Assembly (NCBI RefSeq): GCF_017874315.1
Contig: NZ_JAGGLG010000011.1
Span: 48,600-112,599, forward strand
From: Symbiobacterium terraclitae
Lineage (GTDB): Bacteria; Bacillota; Sulfobacillia; Symbiobacteriales; Symbiobacteriaceae
Direction: 5' to 3'
DNA: 64,000 nt
A program made the position numbers and the translations under genes. This document shows, piece by piece, positions 43,666 to 51,061 of this stretch (position 1 is the first letter of the stretch; the number at the start of each line of letters is the position of its first letter). The notes beneath the pieces are model-generated. The model had not been told where the DNA came from, did not search any database, and worked only from the letters and a program-made list of their open reading frames with translations.

Positions 43666-45942
43666 TTGGGCTTGGATGTCACCAAGATTCTCCAGGAGGT
43701 CTACTGGCACAGCCTGGACGGCATCGTCATCGCGGACAAGGACACCTACATCATCGACGTCAACCCCGCATACGAGCTGATCACCGGCTATTCCCGCAGC
43801 GAGCTGATCGGCCGGAAGACCAATATCGTCCGCTCCGGCCTCACCCCGCCCGAGGTCTACCGGGAGATGTGGTCGCAGCTGCGGACCCGCGGCCGCTGGG
43901 TGGGCGAGTTCATCAACCGGCACAAGAACGGCAACCTCTGGTACTCCTTCGTCTCGATCACGCGGATCGTGGACGAAGGGGGATCGGTGGTTGCCTATGT
44001 CGGTATTGCCCGGGACATCAGCGCCCGCAAGCAGATGGAGCAGCAGCTGCGCCAGAACCTCAAGGAGATCCAGTCGGCCCGGGAGCTGGCCGACGCCCAG
44101 GCCACGCGGCTCCGGGCGCTGCTCGACTCGGTGGGCGAGGCCATCATCATGTTCGACACCCAGGGGATCTGCGTGGTGGCCAACCACCAGGCCGGCGACA
44201 TGCTGGGGCTGGCGGCGGAGGAGATCGTAGGGCGGTCGGTCCACGAGCTGCACTCGCTGACCCTGCGCTCCCTGGGCGCCAGCGGCGCCTTCCTGTGGAA
44301 CCCGGGCCCCGACGGCGGGCCGCCCATCGAGCTGGAGACCACCGTCATCGAGACCCGCGAGGAGCGGCCGCGGGTCTTCCACGAGTTCGCCGCCCCCGTG
44401 CAGGACGACGCAGGCCGGGTGATCGGCCGCATCTACGTCTACCGCGACATCACCAAGGAGACCGAGCTGGACCGGATGAAGACCGAGTTCATCGCCACGG
44501 TCTCCCACGAGCTCAGGACGCCCATGACCTCGATCAAGGGGTCGCTGGGCCTGGTGCTGGGCGGCGCGGCCGGCGACATCCCGGCTGAGGCCCGGGACCT
44601 GCTGACCATCGCCCGCAACAACACCGACCGGCTGATCCGGCTCATCAACGACATCCTGGACATCTCCCGCCTCGAGGCCGGCAAGATGGAGATCCGCCCG
44701 GCGCCGGTGCGCGTCGACGAGGCCGTGCGGCGGGCCGTGCAGGAGATGGCCGGCTTCGCCCGGCAGCGCGCCATCGAGCTCAAGACCGACGTGCCCGAGG
44801 GGCTGCCCCGGGTGATGGCCGACAGCGACCGGCTGCAGCAGGTGCTGGACAACCTGCTCTCCAACGCCGTCAAGTTTTCGCCCAAGGGGAGCGAGGTCCT
44901 GGTGCGCGCCCGGGCGGAGGAGGGCGTCGTGCGCTTCGACGTGATCGACCACGGCCCCGGCATCCCGCCCGAGCAGACCACGGCCATCTTCGACCGCTTC
45001 TACCAGGTGGACAACGCCGCCTCCCGCAAGACCGGCGGCACCGGACTGGGCCTGGCGATCTGCCGCGGGATCGTGGAGGAGCACGGCGGCCGGATCTGGG
45101 TCGAGTCCACCGTGGGCAAGGGTTCCACCTTCTCGTTCACCCTGCCCGTGGAGCCGCCGGAGCCGGAGATCCCGCTCCCGCTGAACGTCAACGCCCGCAC
45201 GGTGCTGGTGGTGGACGACGACCCCGACATCGTCCGGCTGATCATGCTCTCGCTGGAGCAGGAGGGCATCCAGGCCGTGGGTGCGACGTCGGGAGCCCAG
45301 GCGCTGGAGATCGCGCGCAGCCGGCACATCGACGCCATCACCCTGGACCTGATGATGCCCGGCGAGGACGGCGTCTCGGTGATCCACCGGCTGAAGGAGG
45401 ACCCGGCGACCCGGGACATCCCGGTGGTCGTGGTCTCGGCCTACACCGGCGGCAAGGAGCGCGAGCTAAAGGCGACGGGCGTGGCCGACGTGGTGGCCAA
45501 GCCCATCGACGAGGCCCGCCTGCTCTCCAGCATCCGGGGCGTGCTGGGCGACCGTCGGGACGGGAGCCCGCAGCCCTCGATCCTGGTGGTGGACGACGAC
45601 CCGGACGTGCGGCGGATCGTCAGCGTCATCCTGGAGCGGTCGGGCTATTCGGTGCGCACGGCCCACGACGGCCAGGAGGCCTTCCGCATGATCATGGCCG
45701 AGCGGCCCGACCTGCTGATCCTCGACCTGATGATGCCGAACCTGGACGGCTTCCAGCTGGTGCGGCTGCTCAGGCAGCGGCGCTGGACGCAGCAGATCCC
45801 CCTGCTGGTGCTCACGGCCCTCGACCTGACCGAGGGGGAGAAGACGCTGCTGCAGCTGGGGCCCACCTCCCACCTGACCAAGGGGCCGCAGATCCAGGAA
45901 GAGGTGGTCGCTCGAGTGCGGGCGCTGCTGGCGAAGAGGTGA
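43666..45942 (+). CDS. Hybrid histidine kinase: PAS-PAS-HisKA-HATPase-REC-REC
   Basis: A 758-residue cytoplasmic sensor kinase with no membrane segments. Order: PAS/PAC (about 1-130), second PAS (about 145-265), HisKA with H281 (ATVSHELRTPMTSIKG), HATPase_c (NLLSNAVKFS, DHGPGIP, GTGLGLAIC), receiver 1 with D561 (LDLMMPGEDG) and receiver 2 with D687 (LDLMMPNLDG). Two receivers after the kinase core imply a multistep relay. The start is TTG 43666 after AAAAGGAG. A separate HPt protein is encoded tail-to-tail at 45986-46300, completing the pathway. Confidence 0.93.
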   Translation: MGLDVTKILQEVYWHSLDGIVIADKDTYIIDVNPAYELITGYSRSELIGRKTNIVRSGLTPPEVYREMWSQLRTRGRWVGEFINRHKNGNLWYSFVSITRIVDEGGSVVAYVGIARDISARKQMEQQLRQNLKEIQSARELADAQATRLRALLDSVGEAIIMFDTQGICVVANHQAGDMLGLAAEEIVGRSVHELHSLTLRSLGASGAFLWNPGPDGGPPIELETTVIETREERPRVFHEFAAPVQDDAGRVIGRIYVYRDITKETELDRMKTEFIATVSHELRTPMTSIKGSLGLVLGGAAGDIPAEARDLLTIARNNTDRLIRLINDILDISRLEAGKMEIRPAPVRVDEAVRRAVQEMAGFARQRAIELKTDVPEGLPRVMADSDRLQQVLDNLLSNAVKFSPKGSEVLVRARAEEGVVRFDVIDHGPGIPPEQTTAIFDRFYQVDNAASRKTGGTGLGLAICRGIVEEHGGRIWVESTVGKGSTFSFTLPVEPPEPEIPLPLNVNARTVLVVDDDPDIVRLIMLSLEQEGIQAVGATSGAQALEIARSRHIDAITLDLMMPGEDGVSVIHRLKEDPATRDIPVVVVSAYTGGKERELKATGVADVVAKPIDEARLLSSIRGVLGDRRDGSPQPSILVVDDDPDVRRIVSVILERSGYSVRTAHDGQEAFRMIMAERPDLLILDLMMPNLDGFQLVRLLRQRRWTQQIPLLVLTALDLTEGEKTLLQLGPTSHLTKGPQIQEEVVARVRALLAKR

Positions 45943-45947
45943 GACGA

Positions 45948-45977
45948 GCCCCCCGCCGGGCGTCTCCGGCAGGGGGC
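45948..45977. terminator. Shared terminator between kinase and HPt genes
   Basis: 12-nt arms GCCCCCCGCCGG (45948-45959) and CCGGCAGGGGGC (45966-45977) form one hairpin between convergent genes. Confidence 0.65.
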
Positions 45978-45985
45978 CTTCGGCG

Positions 45986-46300
45986 CTATTTCGCCGCCGC
46001 CTCAATTTCGGCAATCACCTGATCGAGCAGGTCGGCCAGCTGGGCGTCGTTCCGGGGGAGCTCGCCGTCCAGCACGAGGTTCAGGGCGTCCTCGGCCCGG
46101 CCCGCCGCCTCCGAGAGGCTCCGGTAGCCGTAGAAGCCGCCCGACCCCCGCAGCTTGTGCACCTCCTGCCGGAGCGCCCGCAGGTCCGCGTCCTCGCCCC
46201 GCCGCAGCGCCTCCGCCCCTGCGCGCAGCTGCCCGGCCCGCTCGACGACCCCCTGCAGGTACTCCCGGCGCAGCGCCTCGTACTCAGGCATGTTGGGCAT
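45986..46300 (-). CDS. HPt domain phosphotransfer protein
   Basis: A 104-residue all-helical protein with the HPt signature EVHKLRGSGGFYGY, where H48 is the phosphoacceptor. HPt proteins pass phosphate between receiver domains. The gene converges on the hybrid kinase that lacks its own HPt domain, so it should link that kinase to the CheY-like regulator. The ATG at 46300 is 12 nt from AAAGGAG; the longer frame from 46333 is less likely. Confidence 0.87.
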   Translation of the reverse strand: MPNMPEYEALRREYLQGVVERAGQLRAGAEALRRGEDADLRALRQEVHKLRGSGGFYGYRSLSEAAGRAEDALNLVLDGELPRNDAQLADLLDQVIAEIEAAAK

Positions 46301-46410
46301 GAAGCTGTTCCGCTCCTTTCGTCCGTCACCCACTGGTTTCCATTCTTCCCACAGCGTTTCCTGCTTCGGGCACGTTCGTGACCAGCGTCACCGGGCGGGC
46401 GGACCCCCGG

Positions 46411-46419
46411 TGATATACT
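46411..46419 (+). promoter_or_regulatory. Extended -10 promoter of the YwiC-like gene
   Basis: TGATATACT matches the extended -10 form TGNTATAAT; no good -35 is seen. Confidence 0.5.
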
Positions 46420-46461
46420 CTGGTCAGACCAAGCGTGCAGATCTGACTGGGGGTGTCCATG

Positions 46462-47262
46462 ATGCAGGTTCGTTGGGGCCGCCCGCCGTTGCCCCGGGAG
46501 CACGGCGCCTGGGCGATGCTCCTCACGCCGCCGGTCGTTGCCCTCATGGCGCTGGGGCCGGACGTCGGAGGCGTCCACGCCATGCTGGGCTGGTTCTCGG
46601 CCTACGCCGCCCGCGGCCCGCTGGAGGTGCTGCTGGGCTGGGGCGCGTCCGGCCGGGCCGGCATGGCCCAGGGCGAGCCGGAGGCGGCCCGCTTCTGGCT
46701 GGTTGCCTTCGCCCTCCTGGCAGCGCTCTTCCTCACGCCCTCGATCCTCCGCCAGCCGCAGCTGCTGCTCCTCCTGGCGGTTGCGCTGGCGCTGGCGCTC
46801 TCCGTCTTCTGGTTCGCCCAGCACGGGGAGCAGCGCTCGCTCGTCGCCGGCCTGATCGCCGTGACGGGGCTCATGGCCGGCGCGCCGCTCTACGACCTGG
46901 CGGCATCCGCCGGCGTTACGCCCCGGGGCTGGGCGCTCACCTACGCCTGCTTCGCCTTCTTCGCCGGGTCGGTCTTCCGGGTGAAGACCATGGCCCGTGA
47001 GCGCCGCCACAGCGCCTTCCACGGGATCTCGGTCGCCGTGCACCTCGCCTTCCTCGCCGGGGCCGTCGCGGGGTCCGCACTGGGCTGGTTCCCGGCCCTG
47101 CTGCCCCTGGCCGTGCTGCCGCCGCTGGTCTGGGCGGTGGTCTGCGCCTGGCGCGCCCGGCAGGGGCGGGCGGCCAACCTGAACCGCGTGGGGATGTCTG
47201 AGGTCTACCTGACCATCTGCTTCGCGGCCCTCGCTGTGCTGGCGCTGCGGATGCCCTTCTGA
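46462..47262 (+). CDS. YwiC-like membrane protein
   Basis: A 266-residue integral membrane protein with about seven or eight hydrophobic helices. The N-terminal PREHGAWAMLLTPPVVALM is the hallmark of the YwiC-like family, whose Bacillus member lies near anaerobic nitrate-respiration genes. The function is not known. The likely start is ATG 46462 (GGGGGTG 6 nt upstream); ATG 46459 is also possible. A 14-bp perfect hairpin follows. Confidence 0.82.
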   Translation: MQVRWGRPPLPREHGAWAMLLTPPVVALMALGPDVGGVHAMLGWFSAYAARGPLEVLLGWGASGRAGMAQGEPEAARFWLVAFALLAALFLTPSILRQPQLLLLLAVALALALSVFWFAQHGEQRSLVAGLIAVTGLMAGAPLYDLAASAGVTPRGWALTYACFAFFAGSVFRVKTMARERRHSAFHGISVAVHLAFLAGAVAGSALGWFPALLPLAVLPPLVWAVVCAWRARQGRAANLNRVGMSEVYLTICFAALAVLALRMPF

Positions 47263-47286
47263 CGTGGCGCGCTGAGCCGTTCGCCA

Positions 47287-47322
47287 ACACCCCCGCGGGC
47301 AGACCGAAGCCCGCGGGGGTGT
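47287..47322 (+). terminator. 14-bp perfect hairpin after the YwiC-like gene
   Basis: ACACCCCCGCGGGC (47287-47300) pairs perfectly with GCCCGCGGGGGTGT (47309-47322). Confidence 0.7.
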
Positions 47323-47393
47323 CCCGCGCCCGGCGCCCTGGGCTCACTGTGCTCCCGGCGGCATATTCCTACCGGGAGAGGGGGGAGCCTTTC

Positions 47394-49001
47394 ATGCCGG
47401 GACAGGACGAGGCCATCGCCCAGCTCTTCCTGGCGGGCGTCCCCGGGCCGGAGCTGACGGCCGAGTGGCGGGAGAGCCTGGACCGGGCGCCCTTCGGAGG
47501 CGTCTACCTGAACCCCTGGAACCTGACGGGTCCCGAGCAGGCGGCGGCGCTCCTGGGCGAGATCTGCGCCGCCATCCGGGAGCGGGGCGTCACCGGGACG
47601 CCCATCCTGGCCATCGACCACGACGGAGGCAGCCTCAGCCCGCTCCGGGGCGGGGAGGCGACGAACCTGCCCGGGCCGCTGGCGCTGGCCGCGACAGGCG
47701 ACCCGCGCCGGGTGCGGGAGGCGGGGCGGATCATCGGGCGGGAGCTGGCCTCGCTGGGGTTCAACCTGAACCTGGCGCCGGTGCTGGACATCGGTCTGAC
47801 CCCCCGCGGCCCGGTGGCGCGGGTGCGGACCTTCGGCGACCAGCCCCGGCGGGTGGTGGAGCTGGCCGTGGCCTACGTGCGGGGCATGCAGGAGGGAGGG
47901 GTGGCAGCGGGCGTGCGCCACTTCCCCGGCTGCGGCGGCATCGTCCGGGAGCACGGCAGGCCGCCCGTCAGCGAGGACGACCTCACCCGGCTGGAGGGGC
48001 TGCACCTGCTCCCGTTCGGCGCCGCGGCGGCCGCGGACGTGGACGTGGTCTGCGCCTCCCACATCCGGGTGCCGCGGCTCGCCGGCTCCCCCCTGGATCC
48101 GGGGGGCCAGCACGCGGACCTGCCCGCCAGCCTCAACCCGGCCCTGCTGGAGCGGCTCCTGCGCCGCCACCTGGGGTTCTCGGGGGTGATCGTCACCGAC
48201 CCGCTGGAGGCGCCGGAGATCGGCGCCCGGTGGGACGTGGGTGAGGCGGCCGTGATGGCCCTGGAGGCCGGGGCGGACATCCCCCTGGTGGCCTGGGACC
48301 CGGCGGCGCGGGAGCGGGCGTTCCGCGCCGTGCGGGAGGCCGTGCTGCGGGGCCGGATCAGCGCGGAGCGGCTGGCGCAGTCGCTGGCGCGCATCGGTGC
48401 CCTGCGGGAGCGCATCGCCCGGCTCAGGATGGAGGCGCTGGCCGACGTCCCCTTCGACCCGGCCGCCCACCGGGCCCTGCTGGTCGAGCACCAGGCCCGG
48501 GCCGCCGCCATCGCCCTGCGGGCCGTCTGCGCGGTGGAGCCGGCGCCGCCGCTTGCCCCGCGGTCCCGGGTCCTGGTCGTCGCACCCCTGCAGCCCGGGC
48601 TGACCCCTGCCGACCCCGCCCGCGGCCGGCCCGTCGCCCTGCCGGCCCACCTGGCCCGCCTCGGCTGCCGGGTGAAGGCGGTCCAGTTCTCGCCGCAGGT
48701 GGCGGAGGAGGAGCGGAGGGCCGTCCTGGCCGCGGCCCGGGGGCGCTGCGACCGGGTGATCTTCTGCAGCCTGGACGCCTGGCGCTTCCCCGGGCAGGCC
48801 GCCCTGTTCCGGGAGGTGCTCCGCCTGGGGCGGCCCGTGACGGCGGTGGCGCTGGGCGACCCCTGCGACCTGCCGCTCCTGTCCGGCGCCGGCGGCCGGC
48901 TGGCCACCTGCTCCGCCGAGCCCGTGATGATGGCCGCCCTCGCGGCCGTGCTGACCGGGCGGGCCGAGCCCGGGGGGCGGCTGCCGCTGGCCACCCCGTA
49001 A
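47394..49001 (+). CDS. Glycoside hydrolase family 3 protein (NagZ-like), atypical active site
   Basis: A 535-residue GH3 protein without a signal peptide. The N-terminal TIM barrel is clear (AIDHDGG, NLAPVLDIG, VRHFPGCGG, GVIVTDPLE with the expected nucleophile Asp). NagZ-type enzymes normally have KHFPGHGD and a D-S-H acid/base dyad soon after; here the Lys is Arg and I see no D-S-H, only REHGRPPVSEDD. The second, C-terminal domain (from about residue 380) resembles the GH3 alpha/beta sandwich. Activity on N-acetylhexosaminides is therefore uncertain. GGGGGGAG lies 6 nt before the ATG. Confidence 0.82.
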   Translation: MPGQDEAIAQLFLAGVPGPELTAEWRESLDRAPFGGVYLNPWNLTGPEQAAALLGEICAAIRERGVTGTPILAIDHDGGSLSPLRGGEATNLPGPLALAATGDPRRVREAGRIIGRELASLGFNLNLAPVLDIGLTPRGPVARVRTFGDQPRRVVELAVAYVRGMQEGGVAAGVRHFPGCGGIVREHGRPPVSEDDLTRLEGLHLLPFGAAAAADVDVVCASHIRVPRLAGSPLDPGGQHADLPASLNPALLERLLRRHLGFSGVIVTDPLEAPEIGARWDVGEAAVMALEAGADIPLVAWDPAARERAFRAVREAVLRGRISAERLAQSLARIGALRERIARLRMEALADVPFDPAAHRALLVEHQARAAAIALRAVCAVEPAPPLAPRSRVLVVAPLQPGLTPADPARGRPVALPAHLARLGCRVKAVQFSPQVAEEERRAVLAAARGRCDRVIFCSLDAWRFPGQAALFREVLRLGRPVTAVALGDPCDLPLLSGAGGRLATCSAEPVMMAALAAVLTGRAEPGGRLPLATP

Positions 49002-49069
49002 CGCCCGGCACGGCTCAGGCGTCTCAAGGGCACATGGTCATGCTCTATGTTTCGGAAGGGGAGAGTACC

Positions 49070-49492
49070 GTGGACATCCATATGTTCATGCCGGATTTCC
49101 AGGCGATGCGCGACGACCTGGTCCGTCTGGGCTTTGAGGAGCTCCGCACGCCCGACGCCGTAAACGCGAAGCTGGCCAGCGCCAAGGGCGTCACCCTGCT
49201 GGCGATCAACTCGGTCTGCGGCTGCGCCGGCGGCATCGCCCGGCCGGCGGCGGCGCTGGCCCTCCGGGAGGTCCGGCCGGACAACCTGATGACCGTCTTC
49301 GCCGGCCAGGACAAGGAGGCGACGGCCGCGGCGCGCGCCCTGTTCCCCGAGTACCCGCCCTCCTCGCCCTCCTTCGCCGTCTTCAAGGACGGCAAGGTGG
49401 TCGACATGATCCCCCGCAGCGAGATCGAGGGCTCCGACCCGCACACGGTGGCCCGGCGCATCGTCGGCGCCGTGCAGCGGGCCCAGGGGTAG
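49070..49492 (+). CDS. brxB: Bacilliredoxin BrxB (YqiW/YphP family)
   Basis: A 140-residue thioredoxin-fold protein with the bacilliredoxin motif C50-G51-C52 (SVCGCAGGIARPAA). Bacilliredoxins remove bacillithiol from proteins after oxidative stress, so the organism probably makes bacillithiol or a similar thiol. GTG 49070 has AAGGGGAG about 7 nt upstream; the longer frame from 49034 lacks one. Confidence 0.9.
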   Translation: MDIHMFMPDFQAMRDDLVRLGFEELRTPDAVNAKLASAKGVTLLAINSVCGCAGGIARPAAALALREVRPDNLMTVFAGQDKEATAAARALFPEYPPSSPSFAVFKDGKVVDMIPRSEIEGSDPHTVARRIVGAVQRAQG

Positions 49493-49658
49493 CCCCGGAG
49501 GTCCCCGTGGGGGACGGGTTCGCATCGAGCGGGCGGTGCGCCGGTCAGGGCGCCCGCCCGCTCCTGCGCGCCTGCCGTCCGCTGCCGGATGCCCGCCGTC
49601 TCCACGAGTCGGCTGCGGCTTCCGCCGGCGCCTGGCGGCAGGAGAAGGGCGCCCGGGC

Positions 49659-49775
49659 ATGGAAAAGGCCGACCTCCGCAGCTGCGACCTGACCCGGGCT
49701 GACCTGAGCCAGGTGCGGCTGAACGGGGCCGACCTGCGCGGTGCGAATATGGAACGGGTGAACGAAGGGGCTTTC
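49659..49775 (+). pseudogene. Pentapeptide-repeat fragment
   Basis: From ATG 49659 the frame reads ADLRS-CDLTR-ADLSQ-VRLNG-ADLRG-ANMER, six consecutive A(D/N)LxX pentapeptides, and then degenerates into sequence antisense to the UspA gene. No in-phase continuation of the repeats is visible. It is either a very small pentapeptide protein or, more likely, the remnant of one. The rest of the interval 49493-49838 holds nothing recognisable. Confidence 0.45.
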
Positions 49776-49838
49776 GGTGCGCGGCGCCGTCATCGACGTC
49801 GGGCAGGCGGTGGCCCCCGCCCGGGGTTCAGCGGGCCG

Positions 49839-50276
49839 TCACGGCACGATCAGGACCGGGCAGGAGGCGCCGTGGAGCACGGCTTGGCTGACGCTGCCCA
49901 GGAAGAGCTCCCTGAGCGGCGAGAGGCCGCGCCGGCCGACGACGATCAGGTCGTACTTGCCCTGCCTGGCCTCCGCCAGGATCGCCTCGCCGGGCACGCC
50001 GATCACGTGGTACTGGCGGACCCGGTCGGGGGGGAGGCCCAAGGCCGCGACCGTGACCGTGAGCGCCCGCGACGCCTGCACCTCCGCGTAGGTGTCGGGC
50101 GCCGGGGCCGCAGGCAGGTAGGCGCCGGCGGCGGCCGGGTTCGGGATGTCGGGCAGCGGGACGACGTGGAAGACGGTGACGTGAACGGAGGGATCCTTCC
50201 CGGCCAGCGCCCGCAGGGCTTGGGCAGCGCGCACGCTGTGGGCGGAACCGTCTGTCGCCAGCAGGACCTTCGTCAT
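49839..50276 (-). CDS. Universal stress protein (UspA family)
   Basis: A 145-residue UspA-fold protein: VLLATDGSAHSVRAAQAL at the N-terminus and the ATP-binding motif GRRGLSPLRELFLGSVSQAV (G-x2-G-x9-G-S), ending CPVLIVP. It probably binds ATP and is induced in stress or stationary phase. GGGAGGG lies about 8 nt before the ATG. Confidence 0.93.
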   Translation of the reverse strand: MTKVLLATDGSAHSVRAAQALRALAGKDPSVHVTVFHVVPLPDIPNPAAAGAYLPAAPAPDTYAEVQASRALTVTVAALGLPPDRVRQYHVIGVPGEAILAEARQGKYDLIVVGRRGLSPLRELFLGSVSQAVLHGASCPVLIVP

Positions 50277-50385
50277 ACCCTCTTCCCTCCCGTCTCCTTG
50301 AACTTGTGGGAACACTTCGGCACACGGCCCGTGAACTCCTGCGCCGGTTTGTCCGGCGCTTCCGTAGCCACCCACCGGCGGCATC

Positions 50386-50394
50386 TGGTAGAAT
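50386..50394 (+). promoter_or_regulatory. Extended -10 promoter for the gene at 50417
   Basis: TGGTAGAAT fits TGNTATAAT; the -35 is not recognisable. Confidence 0.45.
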
Positions 50395-50416
50395 AGGGGA
50401 ATGGAGGCGATAACGT

Positions 50417-51046
50417 TTGCTGCCCGAGCAGGAACAGAGCCTGTACATCGAGTTCGACGAGCTGTTCTCCCTTCGCGAGCGGCTGCGGGTGCTGGCCGAC
50501 CAGCTTCGGAGCCAGCTCGTGGCCGCCGGCCTCCGGGAGCGGCTGGACGTGGAGATATACGATTCGGAGCTGGAGCTGCGGGGGGTAGAGGGTTCCAACC
50601 TGCTGATCCGGCTGGACAGCTTCCGGCTGGAGATCGCGGGGGTGCGGCCGGACGTGGCGCTGCACAACCTCGCGGCGCTGGTCCTGGCCCAGGCCGAGGT
50701 CTTCCGGCTCACCAGCGTGGAGGTGGGGTTCACCGCCTGGCTGAAGGCGGGTCCCGGCCGGCCCCTCAACCTGGTCGCGCAGGCCTTCGACCCGGCCTGG
50801 GGGCTGAGGGATGAGGAGCAGCTGGACCGGCGCTTCGCCATGACCTGGGACTGGGCCTCGCCCACCACCGGCTACTCCTTCCACGCCAGCGTTCTCGAGG
50901 ACCAGGAGCTGATGCTGAGCTTCAAGGCCCGCGAGGGCTACATGACCCTGCTGGAGCTGCAGAGCGGCCGCTGGATGCAGGAGCAGCGGCTCCGGTTCCA
51001 GCAGGCGGCCGACCTGTTCCTGACGCTGCTCGGCTGGAACCCGTAG
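50417..51046 (+). CDS. Unknown protein upstream of a PBP
   Basis: A 209-residue soluble protein of no family I recognise. It is acidic, alpha/beta in appearance (VEIYDSELELRGVEGSNLLI, FRLTSVEVGFTAW, TTGYSFHASVLEDQELMLSF) and has no signal peptide. The TTG start has GGAGGCG 7 nt upstream. It lies 15 nt before the PBP gene and may be a small accessory factor. Confidence 0.7.
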   Translation: MLPEQEQSLYIEFDELFSLRERLRVLADQLRSQLVAAGLRERLDVEIYDSELELRGVEGSNLLIRLDSFRLEIAGVRPDVALHNLAALVLAQAEVFRLTSVEVGFTAWLKAGPGRPLNLVAQAFDPAWGLRDEEQLDRRFAMTWDWASPTTGYSFHASVLEDQELMLSFKAREGYMTLLELQSGRWMQEQRLRFQQAADLFLTLLGWNP

Positions 51047-51061
51047 GCGGAGGTGAGCCCC

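Noticed and set aside
49536..50396. 286-residue plus-strand ORF over the UspA gene
   Set aside because: Only the short pentapeptide stretch looks protein-like; the rest is antisense to uspA.
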